From Bacteroidota bacterium (GTDB lineage: Bacteria > Bacteroidota > Rhodothermia > Rhodothermales > UBA10348): DNA of 64,000 nt. The DNA lies in assembly GCA_029262775.1 (NCBI GenBank), contig JAJCYR010000059.1:1-64000 (forward strand). Reading direction: 5' to 3'. Each line of letters opens with the position of its first letter. Positions within the stretch are counted from its first letter, which is position 1. The notes under the pieces are model-generated. The model saw nothing but the letters and a program-made list of their open reading frames with translations, had not been told where the DNA came from and did no database searches. The translations under genes and the position numbers were made by a program. Positions 52,857-61,702 of the stretch are shown here, piece by piece.

Positions 52857-53197
52857 CCGGGCGGCCAGCCCATCTGTCGGCCACCAAGCAGATGCAGGTG
52901 CAGGTGCGGGACCTCCTGTCCTCCTTCCTCCCCGCAGTTGAAAACAGCGCGGTAACCACGGGTCAAACCTTCCGAGGCCGCCACCTGCCGGGCCACTGTA
53001 AAGAGGTGGCCCACGAGCGATTCGTGCGCGCTCGTCAGGTGATCAAGCGACGGAATGGGATCGCGCGGAACAATGAGCACGTGCACGGGCGCTTTCGGCG
53101 CAATATCCCGGAACGCCACGCACTGATCGTCATCATACAGGATGTCTGCCGCAATGTCGCGGTCGGCAATACGCTGAAACAGTGTCTTTTCACTCAT
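52853..53197 (-). CDS. HIT-family nucleotide hydrolase (HINT type)
   Basis: 114 residues with the histidine triad HLHLHLLGG near the C-terminus. The family core reads FQRIADRDIAADILYDDDQC, VAFRDIAPKAPVHVLIVPRD and FNCGEEGGQEVPHLHLHLL. HINT proteins hydrolyse adenosine phosphoramidates in the cytoplasm. Size is typical (110-120). It is the first gene of a coupled run with the barrel gene and coaE. Confidence 0.93.
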   Translation of the reverse strand: MSEKTLFQRIADRDIAADILYDDDQCVAFRDIAPKAPVHVLIVPRDPIPSLDHLTSAHESLVGHLFTVARQVAASEGLTRGYRAVFNCGEEGGQEVPHLHLHLLGGRQMGWPPG

Positions 53198-53364
53198 GAA
53201 CGCACCTTGCAGTTGACGGACAGGGCCACTTCGGCTGAAACATCACCATTTTGGATGAAACATCTCTACGGAATATACCACGGACATTGACCCGTGACTT
53301 GGGAACGGAAACAAAACGATTATGTTATTTTTTTGAACGATTTAGAAACCACGGTCCACCCATC

Positions 53365-53778
53365 ATGCCCATGGTCCACGTAACGAGGCGTACGCATTTC
53401 AATGCCGCCCACCGCCTGCATAACCCAGACAAATCCGACGCATGGAACCGCGCCACGTTCGGCAAATGCAACTCCCCCAACTGGCATGGTCACAACTACC
53501 GGCTTGAAGTCACCGTACGGGGTGAACCCAATCCGGACACAGGTTATGTGATTGATCTCGGCGAACTGGCACGAATCGTCGAAGAACGCATTATCGCGCC
53601 CTGCGATCACAAAAACCTCAACCTGGACGTGGATTTTCTCCAGGGCATCCTGCCCTCGTCCGAAAACCTGGTCGTTGCGTTCTGGAACAGACTCAGTGGC
53701 CACCTGTCGTCGGGCAAGCTGTACTGCGTTACACTCCATGAAACCGACCGAAATGTCGCCGAATACTTCGGAGAATAA
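53365..53778 (+). CDS. 6-pyruvoyl-tetrahydropterin synthase (PTPS type)
   Basis: 137 residues from [20 protein letters not shown]. The zinc and active-site motif reads [20 protein letters not shown]. The cysteine lies six residues before the HGH pair, as in biopterin PTPS, not four as in the QueD queuosine enzyme. The closing [14 protein letters not shown] also matches PTPS. It converts dihydroneopterin triphosphate to 6-pyruvoyl-tetrahydropterin. It is 4 bases before folE and in one operon with an SDR gene. Confidence 0.85.
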   Translation: MPMVHVTRRTHFNAAHRLHNPDKSDAWNRATFGKCNSPNWHGHNYRLEVTVRGEPNPDTGYVIDLGELARIVEERIIAPCDHKNLNLDVDFLQGILPSSENLVVAFWNRLSGHLSSGKLYCVTLHETDRNVAEYFGE

Positions 53779-53782
53779 TCGC

Positions 53783-54382
53783 ATGAAAAAATTGTATGAC
53801 GAATCCATGACCTTCGACGCCGATGCCGTCTCGGCGCTGGCAGAGGGCGTGCACCGTACACTACGGACCATTGGAGAGGATCCGAACCGCGAAGGCCTTG
53901 TGAAGACACCCGAGCGCGTGGCCAAAGCCCACCTGTTCCTGACGCAGGGCTATGCCCAGGACGCGGCGGCCATCCTGAAAAGTGCCGTTTTCGAAGAGCA
54001 GTACGACGAAATGATCCTGGTCAAGGATATCGAGCTCTACTCCCTGTGCGAGCACCACATGGTGCCGTTCTTCGGCAAGGCACATGTGGCCTACATCCCG
54101 GACCGCCACATCGTGGGACTCTCGAAAATTCCGCGTGTGGTCGATGTGTACGCCCGGCGCCTGCAGGTCCAGGAGCGGCTTACGCTGCAAATTCGGCGGG
54201 CCATCGAGGAGGCGCTCCAGCCGCAGGGTGTCGCCGTTGTGATCGAGGCCACCCACCTGTGCATGGTCATGCGGGGTGTCCAGAAACAGAATTCCGTGAC
54301 CACGACAAGCTCCATGTCGGGACCCTTCCTGGACAATGCCCACACACGAGCAGAATTCATCAAGCTGATCAACGGAACATGA
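53783..54382 (+). CDS. folE: GTP cyclohydrolase I
   Basis: 199 residues from [20 protein letters not shown]. The conserved blocks are [20 protein letters not shown], the zinc site [49 protein letters not shown] and [16 protein letters not shown]. It opens the pterin path by turning GTP into dihydroneopterin triphosphate, feeding folate and biopterin. Its stop overlaps the next gene by 4 bases, so all three genes of this cassette are coupled. Confidence 0.95.
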   Translation: MKKLYDESMTFDADAVSALAEGVHRTLRTIGEDPNREGLVKTPERVAKAHLFLTQGYAQDAAAILKSAVFEEQYDEMILVKDIELYSLCEHHMVPFFGKAHVAYIPDRHIVGLSKIPRVVDVYARRLQVQERLTLQIRRAIEEALQPQGVAVVIEATHLCMVMRGVQKQNSVTTTSSMSGPFLDNAHTRAEFIKLINGT

Positions 54383-55155
54383 CGCACCACATCGTAATCA
54401 CTGGTGCCAGCCAGGGCATTGGTGCCGCCACGGCGCTGGCCTTCTCCCGGGCGGCTGCCGAAGGGCGCTTCGCGACGACGGGTACGTCGTCCGCCGCGGA
54501 CGCGCAGACGCCGGATAAGCGCAAGCACACGCTGCGCCTCTCCCTGCTGGCCCGAAACCGCACAAATCTGGAGCGCGTGGCTGAGGCGTGCCGCCGACTG
54601 GGCGCCGACACACGTGTTGTTCCGTGTGATATGACCCGGCCGGGCGAGATACGCGCGGCCTCCGCATCCATTCTCGAAAACCCTCCGGTCCCGACCGCCA
54701 TTGTTCACAATGCCGGTATTTTCGCCCCGGGCGGCATGGATGACGTGGACGAAACCGCCCTGCAGGCGCAGCTGGATATCAACCTGTTCAGCGCCTACCG
54801 GCTGACCCGCGAACTGCTTCCGGCCATGCGCGCCGCGGGCCGCGGTCACCTGCTCTTCATGAATTCGGTGGCAGGCAACCAGGGATATCCGGGTGGTCTG
54901 GCCTACTGCGTATCAAAACATGCGCTCATGGGGCTCGCTCGCTCGCTGCGGGAGGAACTGATGCAGGAGTCCATCCGCGTCACCTCCATTCTGCCAGGTG
55001 CCACCTTCACGCCGACGTGGGAGGGCGCGGATATTGATGAAAACCGGCTCATGCCAGCTGAAGACATTGCCGAGGCGGTCGTCTCAGCCTACGCCATGTC
55101 GCCGCGAAGCGTGGTCGAGGAAATCGTGGTCCGGCCACAGCTGGGCGATTTGTAG
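54379..55155 (+). CDS. Short-chain dehydrogenase, probable sepiapterin-reductase-like
   Basis: 258 residues with the SDR marks [16 protein letters not shown] (cofactor loop), [20 protein letters not shown], and active-site [11 protein letters not shown]...YCVSK. A longer insert after the first helix, ending [20 protein letters not shown], is also a feature of sepiapterin reductases. Position after PTPS and FolE makes reduction of 6-pyruvoyl-tetrahydropterin to tetrahydrobiopterin the best guess. The family alone does not prove the substrate. Confidence 0.8.
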   Translation: MTHHIVITGASQGIGAATALAFSRAAAEGRFATTGTSSAADAQTPDKRKHTLRLSLLARNRTNLERVAEACRRLGADTRVVPCDMTRPGEIRAASASILENPPVPTAIVHNAGIFAPGGMDDVDETALQAQLDINLFSAYRLTRELLPAMRAAGRGHLLFMNSVAGNQGYPGGLAYCVSKHALMGLARSLREELMQESIRVTSILPGATFTPTWEGADIDENRLMPAEDIAEAVVSAYAMSPRSVVEEIVVRPQLGDL

Positions 55156-55220
55156 GTCCCGCCAGGCCCTCCTGACAGGCCGTAGCGAAAGAGCCGGGGC
55201 CACCACCGCCAAACGGAGCC

Positions 55221-55784
55221 TCAGTTCAGGCTCGGATGGTCGGGCGCATTGGCCAGAATGGCATAGGCGCCTCCCTTTTCCCGGAGCACCTGTCGCCAGA
55301 GGTCATCTTCCGCTACATCGAAGACCAGATCTTCGGACGAATGGGCCATGATCCATCCGCCGCGGTCCACTTCGGTCTGCAACTGCCCGGCCGACCACCC
55401 GGCATAGCCGAGGAAGAACCGGATATCGTCCGGATCCAGAACCCCTGCCGCCAGTTGCTCGCGGACAACGTCAAAATCGCCGCCCCAGTGTACACCGTCG
55501 CGGATTTCAATGGCGTCCGGGATGATGTCCGCCTCGCGGTGCACGAAATGAAGCGTTTCGGGCTGCACCGGGCCGCCCCAACCGACTTCCTCGGGAAATG
55601 TCCTCAGATCATCGAAAAGCTGATCCATCGAGACCGTCAGCGAACGGTTCAGAATCAGTCCGAAGCTGCCCGCTCCGGCATGTTCACAGAGCAGCACGAC
55701 CGAACGCCTGAAATTCGGGTCCCACTGCATGGGTGGGGACACGAGAAGGACTCCGGTGGTCAGCGATATCTTGTCCTTGATCAC
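55221..55784 (-). CDS. YqgE/AlgH family protein
   Basis: 187 residues from a GTG at 55784 (VIKDKISLTTGVLLVSPPMQ), the length of the family. Motifs: PNFRRSVVLLCEHAGAGSFG, LILNRSLTVSMDQLF, GGPVQPETLHFVHRE, FFLGYAGWSAGQLQTEVDRG. The GTG overlaps the stop of the upstream gene (GTGA), so translation is coupled. Family role is uncertain; it has been linked to regulation and to oxidative stress in other bacteria. The longer ORF start in the track is not supported. Confidence 0.88.
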   Translation of the reverse strand: MIKDKISLTTGVLLVSPPMQWDPNFRRSVVLLCEHAGAGSFGLILNRSLTVSMDQLFDDLRTFPEEVGWGGPVQPETLHFVHREADIIPDAIEIRDGVHWGGDFDVVREQLAAGVLDPDDIRFFLGYAGWSAGQLQTEVDRGGWIMAHSSEDLVFDVAEDDLWRQVLREKGGAYAILANAPDHPSLN

Positions 55785-56206
55785 GATGCGTGTTGTTTCT
55801 GGAGGGCGCGGCGGGCCCCAACCCACCAGTCGGGACCCCGTGTGATGGAAGATATAGTAACATCTGCAAAGCGGGGTATCAAGCCAATAAGTAGTGGGGG
55901 CACGACGGGCCATTGGCCGGCAAGTACCAACACCTCCAGTTCATCGGCCGCGAGACGCGACCAACTCCACTTATGGCGCAGTGCCTCCGACTTTTTCCAG
56001 TAGTTGCGATCATCCCACGCGCGTGCGCTCTCGTCAATCGTGTCGTAGATGCCGCGCAGGCTGAACACCAGGAAAGCCACCATGTCCTTCGCCTCGTCGT
56101 CAAAACCCGACCGCTCGGCAAGCAAACGGATGATCTCGGCAGACGAGCGGATATGGGCATGGCGACGTTTGGCCGGCGTGTCGCCGGTATGGACAATCCG
56201 GGCCAT
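55781..56206 (-). CDS. Conserved hypothetical protein
   Basis: 141 residues, mostly helical (SSAEIIRLLAERSGFDDEAK, DMVAFLVFSLRGIYDTIDES, YWKKSEALRHKWSWSRLAAD). A tryptophan-rich middle and a hydrophobic stretch near residue 100 (VLVLAGQWPVVPPLLIGLIP) are notable; the latter could be one membrane helix but is short. I do not recognise the family. It lies between the histidine kinase and the YqgE gene and is coupled to the latter. Confidence 0.6.
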   Translation of the reverse strand: MARIVHTGDTPAKRRHAHIRSSAEIIRLLAERSGFDDEAKDMVAFLVFSLRGIYDTIDESARAWDDRNYWKKSEALRHKWSWSRLAADELEVLVLAGQWPVVPPLLIGLIPRFADVTISSITRGPDWWVGARRALQKQHAS

Positions 56207-56224
56207 TATCAGAGTGGTCTTGTT

Positions 56225-57574
56225 TCAAAAACGCAAGGTAACAATTGTCTCCGCTCCCGGCTTCGACTTGATGCCAATCACCCCCCCATGCTGACGCATG
56301 ATCTGCCGCGCGAGGCTCATGCCAATGCCCGAGCCATCCTTGCGCGTCGTGAAGAACGGAATGAATACCTTGTCGAGCGCCTCGGGCTCAATGCCCGGCC
56401 CGTTGTCCACGACCTGGATGAGCGGGCGTCCCCGCTCCCCGAGCCGAGCGCGTACCGTAATTGCCCCACCGCCCACGTCCGAGAGCGATTGAACACTGTT
56501 ACGGATCAGGTTGATGAGTATCTGTTCCACCTGTTCCCGGTCGGCCGTGAGGTCGAGCGATTCCGGTTCACACTTGGCGTCCAGCCGGATGCTGCGCCCC
56601 GAGAGCTCCGCACGGAAGAGGCGCTCCATGTCGGCGAGCAGGTCCTTCACCTGGAAAATGGTCATGTCCGGACGGGGAATGCGCGTCAGGCTGCGGTACG
56701 CTCCCACGAACCGCATCAGACTGTGGCTGCGCCGTTCAATGGTTTCCACGGCATCGCGAATGTCACACAGCTTCGCATCGCCCCGCAACATGCCCTCCTG
56801 CCCGGTTTGCATGTCGTCCTGCAACAGGCCGTGGACGGTCCCGGCAAGCGATGAAATCGGCGTAATCGAGTTCATGATTTCGTGCGTCAGGACGCGGGTC
56901 AGCCTTTGCCACGCCTCAATTTCCTTTTCTTCAAGTTCGGTCTGGATATCCTGGATCGATACGAGCGTGTACATCTCCCCCTTCATGCGAAACGTCGTGC
57001 CGTAGACCACCAGCTCGAGCAGGTCATCTCCCAGGACGACCTTCACGATCTTCTTGCCACCGGGTCCCATGTTCTGCAGTACTTGGACGAGGGCCGGGCT
57101 GAAGCCGGAAAGCCCGCCGATATGCTTCAGGTGCCCCACGCGCAGCAGGCGTTTGGCGGCTGCATTGATCAGTTCGACGTTCCCGCGTGCGGTGTAGGTG
57201 ATGAGCCCCGTGCCCACGTGCTGCATAACCGTCTGCAGATAGCGGTAGTGCTCCTCGGTATCGGCGCGCGCCTCCCGGAAGTCGTCCATCACCCTGTTGA
57301 GTGCACCGGCGAGGGTAACAAAACTGCGCCCCATGCCAGATCCTGAAAAGGTCTGGGAGAAATCGGAGTACCGGATGCTCATCAGGAAGCGGGCTACGTC
57401 CCTGTTCGTCCGGTCTGCATACCGGATAAGCGATGCGACCTGTGCGGCGACGACGCCCACGAGAAGGATGGCCCCCAACAGCGAACCACCCCATAAGGCG
57501 AGCATCAGGGCGCCCGTGATCGTCGCCGTGATGAGCAGAATGCGAAGGGTGATCTGGACCCGGAAATGCCGCAC
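56225..57574 (-). CDS. Sensor histidine kinase (NtrB/NtrY-like)
   Basis: 449 residues. Two membrane helices occur at the N-terminus (ILLITATITGALMLALWGGS, LGAILLVGVVAAQVASLI) with little periplasmic loop. A HAMP/PAS-like region follows (YLQTVMQHVGTGLITYTARG). HisKA has LTHEIMNSITPISSLAGTVH and the ATPase has LINLIRNSVQSLSDVGGGAI, DNGPGIEPEALDKVFIPFFT and GSGIGMSLARQIMRQHGG. It pairs with the sigma-54 activator gene that starts two bases away on the same strand. The signal is unknown. Confidence 0.92.
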   Translation of the reverse strand: MRHFRVQITLRILLITATITGALMLALWGGSLLGAILLVGVVAAQVASLIRYADRTNRDVARFLMSIRYSDFSQTFSGSGMGRSFVTLAGALNRVMDDFREARADTEEHYRYLQTVMQHVGTGLITYTARGNVELINAAAKRLLRVGHLKHIGGLSGFSPALVQVLQNMGPGGKKIVKVVLGDDLLELVVYGTTFRMKGEMYTLVSIQDIQTELEEKEIEAWQRLTRVLTHEIMNSITPISSLAGTVHGLLQDDMQTGQEGMLRGDAKLCDIRDAVETIERRSHSLMRFVGAYRSLTRIPRPDMTIFQVKDLLADMERLFRAELSGRSIRLDAKCEPESLDLTADREQVEQILINLIRNSVQSLSDVGGGAITVRARLGERGRPLIQVVDNGPGIEPEALDKVFIPFFTTRKDGSGIGMSLARQIMRQHGGVIGIKSKPGAETIVTLRF

Positions 57575-57576
57575 GA

Positions 57577-58983
57577 TTAGAAGCCGTATTTTTCCATGCG
57601 GCGGTACAGCGACGCACGGGTCAGGCCAAGCTCGGAGGCGGCTTTTGTAATGTTGCCGCCATGCCGGTCGATGGCCTTTCGAATGACTGTTTTTTCCACT
57701 TCCTCAAGGTTGAAGGAGTCCAGGGGCATGGCGGATCCGGCAGAAACAGCCCCCGAGGGAGCATGCCCCGATGCAAAGAAGAAATCCCCGGCCTGCAGTT
57801 CGGTGGCATCGGTCATGATGATGGCGCGTTCCACCATGTGTTCAAGCTCACGCACGTTACCCGGCCAGTGGTACAAATGCAGCCGGTCGAGGGCCGCGCG
57901 TGAAATACCCGCGACGTTCCGGTTGTACTTTCGGCGGAAGAGCCCCAGGAAGTGCTCGGCCAGCGGACCGATATCTTCCAATCGGTCCCGGAGCGGCGGC
58001 AGGTGGAGTTCGACCGTGTTGATCCGGTAGAGCAGGTCCTGCCGGAACGTTCCGGCGGCTACCATCTCCCCGATGGGCCGGTTCGTGGCGCAGATCAGGC
58101 GCACGTCGATGGGCACGGGGCGGTTCTCCCCGAGCCGTGTTATATGGCGCTGCTGCAGCACGGTCAACAGTTTGGCCTGCAACGGAGACGACAGGTTGCC
58201 GATTTCGTCCAGGAAGAGTGTACCGCCTCCAGCCACTTCAAAACGGCCGACACGATCATCGCGGGCGTCCGTAAACGCCCCCCGGCGGTGACCGAACAGC
58301 TCGCTTTCGAAGAGCGTTTCCGACACGGCACCCATGTCCACGCTCACGAACACATTGTCGGAGCGCCGCGACTGAGTGTGCAGCGCACGCGCCACGAGTT
58401 CCTTACCTGTCCCGTTCTCGCCCAGTATGAGCACGTTGGCATCGGTCCGGGCCACTTTTCCAATCTGTTCGAACACGCGCTGCATGGGCGCCGAGCGCCC
58501 GACAAACTCCCGGTACGGCTGGCCCAGATCGCTCGAAAGGGTGCGCGCCTGATGGCGTAGCGCCTCGGCCTCGGTACGCGCCGTACGTAGTTTTCGCGCG
58601 CTCGACAGCGTAGCCACCAACTTTTCATTCTGCCAGGGTTTGAGCACAAAATCGGTAGCCCCCGCCCTGATGGCCTGGACCGCCGTCTCTACATCGCCGA
58701 ACGCCGTGATCATCACCACCACCGCATCTGGATCCACTTCCAGAATGCGCTCCAGCCAATAGAACCCCTCTCGGCCGCTCGACACGTCCCGCGTGAAGTT
58801 CATATCGAGCATGATCAGGTCGAACGTGTCTGCGGAGAGCAGCTCTGGCAACTCCTCGGGACGTTTCACCGTCTGGACCTCGTCGGCGTGTCCGCGAAGG
58901 AGGAGCCGCGCCGCCTGCAGCACGTCCACATCGTCATCCACAACAAGGATCCGTCCAAGTGTCGCCTCAGCTTTTTCCGGCAT
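57577..58983 (-). CDS. Sigma-54-dependent response regulator (NtrC family)
   Basis: 468 residues from MPEKAEATLGRILVVDDDVD. The receiver has its phosphorylation aspartate at about 60 (FDLIMLDMNF). The AAA+ domain has Walker A ILGENGTGKELVARALH, the sigma-54 contact loop GHRRGAFTDARDDR and Walker B GGTLFLDEIGNL. A Fis-type helix-turn-helix ends it (ITKAASELGLTRASLYRRME). The loop reads GAFTDA, not GAFTGA, a change I recall as common in Bacteroidota. It should activate the divergent efflux operon. Confidence 0.93.
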   Translation of the reverse strand: MPEKAEATLGRILVVDDDVDVLQAARLLLRGHADEVQTVKRPEELPELLSADTFDLIMLDMNFTRDVSSGREGFYWLERILEVDPDAVVVMITAFGDVETAVQAIRAGATDFVLKPWQNEKLVATLSSARKLRTARTEAEALRHQARTLSSDLGQPYREFVGRSAPMQRVFEQIGKVARTDANVLILGENGTGKELVARALHTQSRRSDNVFVSVDMGAVSETLFESELFGHRRGAFTDARDDRVGRFEVAGGGTLFLDEIGNLSSPLQAKLLTVLQQRHITRLGENRPVPIDVRLICATNRPIGEMVAAGTFRQDLLYRINTVELHLPPLRDRLEDIGPLAEHFLGLFRRKYNRNVAGISRAALDRLHLYHWPGNVRELEHMVERAIIMTDATELQAGDFFFASGHAPSGAVSAGSAMPLDSFNLEEVEKTVIRKAIDRHGGNITKAASELGLTRASLYRRMEKYGF

Positions 58984-59101
58984 ACTGTAACAATGAAATT
59001 TGTTTTTCGTGTAGTGAGACCAACCAAACCGATTGGCCCGATGTCCAATAACCGTACCTGTTTGCAGCAATGTACCAATACCGGACACTTGTCACGCGAA
59101 G

Positions 59102-59141
59102 GTGTTCGTAATCGGACACCCGGTGTTTCACAATCGGACAC
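59102..59141 (+). promoter_or_regulatory. Upstream activating dyads for the sigma-54 activator
   Basis: Two imperfect dyads share the half-site CGGACAC: GTGTTCG-TAAT-CGGACAC (59102-59119) and GTGTTTC-ACAAT-CGGACAC (59123-59141). A third CGGACAC lies at 59082-59088. They centre about 74 and 52 bases upstream of the -24 element, the usual distance for NtrC-type activators. The kinase-activator genes lie beside them, so they may also autoregulate. Confidence 0.6.
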
Positions 59142-59182
59142 TGACGCCCATTACATCGCGTCCACTTCGAGCACAGAAGGTA

Positions 59183-59198
59183 TGGCACGACCCTTGTA
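59183..59198 (+). promoter_or_regulatory. Sigma-54 promoter of the HlyD/ABC operon
   Basis: TGGCACGACCCTTGTA matches the -24/-12 consensus TGGCACG-N4-TTGC(A/T), with GT in place of GC at -12. Transcription should begin near 59209. That is only a few bases before the first ATG of the HlyD gene, so a later start codon may be used. Confidence 0.65.
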
Positions 59199-59211
59199 AC
59201 ACCTGGCAGGC

Positions 59212-60573
59212 ATGAACCCCGATACAAAAAAGAATCCCGCTACACGCACGTCGAACGACGTGGCAAAAATCCTGGCTCCGTCAGCTTCCTCCAAGAGGAG
59301 CATGGGCGGTGGCGAGGGCATGGACCGTAAAATTGCCAAGCGATTCTGGACCCGCCAGCGCATCATCTACGCGGTCGGCAGCGTGCTTTTCCTGGCGCTC
59401 CTCGCCTGGGGTATCTCCTCGACGGGCGGTGGGCGCAGCCTGAACGTGGATGCCGACCGCGTGACCATCAGCGACGTGCAATTCGCGCCGTTCCAGGAAA
59501 ACATTCCGGTCACCGGCAACGTGCTCCCGAAGAACTGGTTTTTTCTGGATGCGGTCGAAGGAGGTCGCGTAGAGGAAATATTCGTACAGGAAGGGGCCAT
59601 ACTCGGGGAAGGAGACTCCATCCTGCGCCTTTCCAACAGTTCCCTGCAAGTGAGCCTGCTCAACACCGAAGCCCAACGCATTGAGCAGATCAACCGGCTG
59701 GAGCAGACCCGCTTCCAGGTGGAGCAGAGCAACCTGAGTACGCGGCAGCAGCTGGTCGACATGGAGTACAACATCCTGCGGCTTCGGCGGGAATTCGAGC
59801 GGGCAGAGCAATTGTACGCAAAGCAACTCATCTCCGAACAGGAGTACTTCCGCATCAAGGACGAATTCGACTACCAGCAGCGCCGACGCGATCTGACCAT
59901 TCGGTCCTACGCCACCGATTCACTGCGCCAGGCCCAGCAACTCGAGCAGATGGCAGCCTCCGTCGAGCGCATGGACGGTAATTTCCAGGTCATCAACGAA
60001 CAACTGGAGAACCTGACCATCCGGGCGCCTGTCGCCGGTCGCCTGTCGCAACTCAACGCCGAGCTTGGTGAAATCGTAAACAGTGGCTACCGGTTTGGGC
60101 AGCTTGATCTGCTGGATGGGGTGATGGTGCGCGCACAGGTCGACGAGTTTCACATCAGCCGCGTTCACCCGGGACAGACGGCCGTCACGCTGCCCATCGC
60201 CGGCCAGGAATACACCATGGAAGTCCGGCGCGTGTATCCTGAGGTCCGGCAGGGCCGCTTTGAAGTCGACCTCGATTTCGTGGGCGGTTCCCCTGTAGGC
60301 ATCCGCCGCGGCCAGACGGTCCGTGCCCGCCTGGCCATGAGCGATCCGACGGAAGCCGTCGTCGTCCCTCTCGGCGGTTTTTTCCAATCCACTGGCGGCA
60401 ACTGGATCTACCTGCTCGAAGAATCCGGCGATGTAGCCGTCAAACAGCCCATTCGCCTCAGTCGAAAAAACCTGGAGGTATACGAAGTGGTCGAGGGTCT
60501 GGAGCCGGGTCAACGCGTCATCACCTCCTCCTACGAAACCTTTAACGAGGCGGACCGCCTCATACTCAAATAA
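59212..60573 (+). CDS. HlyD-type periplasmic adaptor of an efflux ABC system
   Basis: Up to 453 residues from ATG at 59212; ATGs at 59302 (MGGGEG) or 59320 (MDRKIAKRF) fit the predicted transcript start better. One membrane helix (RIIYAVGSVLFLALLAWGI) is followed by a lipoyl/barrel region (VEGGRVEEIFVQEGAILGEG), a long coiled coil of two helices (residues about 145-250, rich in E/Q/R), and the second half (LTIRAPVAGRLSQLNAELGE, VRARLAMSDPTEAVVVPLGG). Such adaptors bridge inner-membrane transporters to an outer-membrane channel. It is coupled to the next ATPase gene. Confidence 0.88.
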   Translation: MNPDTKKNPATRTSNDVAKILAPSASSKRSMGGGEGMDRKIAKRFWTRQRIIYAVGSVLFLALLAWGISSTGGGRSLNVDADRVTISDVQFAPFQENIPVTGNVLPKNWFFLDAVEGGRVEEIFVQEGAILGEGDSILRLSNSSLQVSLLNTEAQRIEQINRLEQTRFQVEQSNLSTRQQLVDMEYNILRLRREFERAEQLYAKQLISEQEYFRIKDEFDYQQRRRDLTIRSYATDSLRQAQQLEQMAASVERMDGNFQVINEQLENLTIRAPVAGRLSQLNAELGEIVNSGYRFGQLDLLDGVMVRAQVDEFHISRVHPGQTAVTLPIAGQEYTMEVRRVYPEVRQGRFEVDLDFVGGSPVGIRRGQTVRARLAMSDPTEAVVVPLGGFFQSTGGNWIYLLEESGDVAVKQPIRLSRKNLEVYEVVEGLEPGQRVITSSYETFNEADRLILK

Positions 60574-60580
60574 CACCACC

Positions 60581-61282
60581 ATGATCAAGACCAAGAATCT
60601 GAAAAAGGCCTATGTCACCGAGGACGTGGAAACGACGGCCCTCAGCAATGTAAACCTTGAAATCAAAGAGGGCGAGTTCGTCTCCATCATGGGTCCGTCG
60701 GGCTGCGGCAAGTCGACGCTCCTCAACATCATGGGGCTGCTCGACAACCCCACGAGCGGAGAGTACTGGTTTCTCGATACGGAGATTTCCAATTTGTCGG
60801 AACGTCAGCGTGCACAGTTGCGCAAGGGCAACATCGGCTTCGTCTTTCAGAGCTTCAACCTGATTGACGAGCTCACGGTACAGGAGAATGTGGAACTGCC
60901 CCTGCTGTATCTGGGCATGCCGTCGGACGAGCGCAAGGAGCGTGTCACGGCCGCTCTCGACTCCGTGCAGATTACACACCGCCAGGGTCACTTCCCACAG
61001 CAGCTCTCCGGTGGTCAGCAGCAGCGCGTGGCCATTGCGCGCGCGGTGGTCGCCGGACCGAAACTGATCCTGGCCGATGAGCCGACGGGTAACCTCGACT
61101 CGACGCACGGCGAGGAGGTAATGAATTTGCTTACTTCTCTGAACGAGGCAGGTACAACCATCGCCATGGTGACGCACTCACCGGCAGACGCCGAGTACAG
61201 CCAGCGGGTCATTCACCTCTTTGACGGCCATGTCGTCACAGAAAACTTCATCCAGAGCCACTACACCCACCAGGGAGCCTGA
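60581..61282 (+). CDS. ABC transporter ATP-binding protein (MacB/LolD type)
   Basis: 233 residues. Walker A is GPSGCGKST, the signature is LSGGQQQRVAIARA and Walker B is LILADEPTGNLDS, with the H-loop in TIAMVTHSPADAEY. This is the class that pairs with MacB/FtsX permeases. It follows the HlyD gene by 7 bases. No permease gene follows; two orphan permeases lie at 11.5 and 15-17.7 kb and could be partners, but that is not shown. Confidence 0.92.
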   Translation: MIKTKNLKKAYVTEDVETTALSNVNLEIKEGEFVSIMGPSGCGKSTLLNIMGLLDNPTSGEYWFLDTEISNLSERQRAQLRKGNIGFVFQSFNLIDELTVQENVELPLLYLGMPSDERKERVTAALDSVQITHRQGHFPQQLSGGQQQRVAIARAVVAGPKLILADEPTGNLDSTHGEEVMNLLTSLNEAGTTIAMVTHSPADAEYSQRVIHLFDGHVVTENFIQSHYTHQGA

Positions 61283-61304
61283 CACCAAACACACCGGAGA
61301 TCAT

Positions 61305-61565
61305 ATGAAGGAGATCTGCGTTCACATTCCATCACTGAAGCACCACGAAACGGTCGAGGTCGAGGTATCGGTCGACGGCCGAAAACGACGGACCAATTAC
61401 CGCGTCGAACCCGTCGATTGGCCCAGTGACCAGGATCTCGATCAAAAAGTCGACTTTCTCCGATCGGTCATCCGTAACTATGATGCGTCCTGGGAACTCG
61501 TTCAGATCGGCATACCCGACGGGGACATTGTTCCCGTCATGTTCAGGCAACGTGCCCAGGCTTAG
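61305..61565 (+). CDS. Small conserved hypothetical protein
   Basis: 86 residues from MKEICVHIPSLKHHETVEVE, preceded by GGAGA. It is acidic and mostly beta then helix (EVSVDGRKRRTNYRVEPVDW, LDQKVDFLRSVIRNYDASWE). It contains no signal peptide, membrane helix or cysteine cluster. The position 22 bases after the ABC ATPase suggests the same transcript. I do not recognise a family. Confidence 0.6.
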   Translation: MKEICVHIPSLKHHETVEVEVSVDGRKRRTNYRVEPVDWPSDQDLDQKVDFLRSVIRNYDASWELVQIGIPDGDIVPVMFRQRAQA

Positions 61566-61702
61566 AAGGCTTTAGGACAAGTATGGCCGTGCCATTCGAG
61601 CGACGAACAACACAGAGAAACGCCATTTCGGGTGCTACCCACAGGGACGGGGTCATTTTCGCCCCCACCGACGTTGTCCTCACCTCGAGTAACGCTGAGA
61701 GC

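Noticed and set aside
53365-53778. Annotation of the PTPS gene as queD
   Set aside because: The cysteine-to-HGH spacing is six residues as in PTPS, not four as in QueD, and the gene is coupled to folE and an SDR, not to other queuosine genes.
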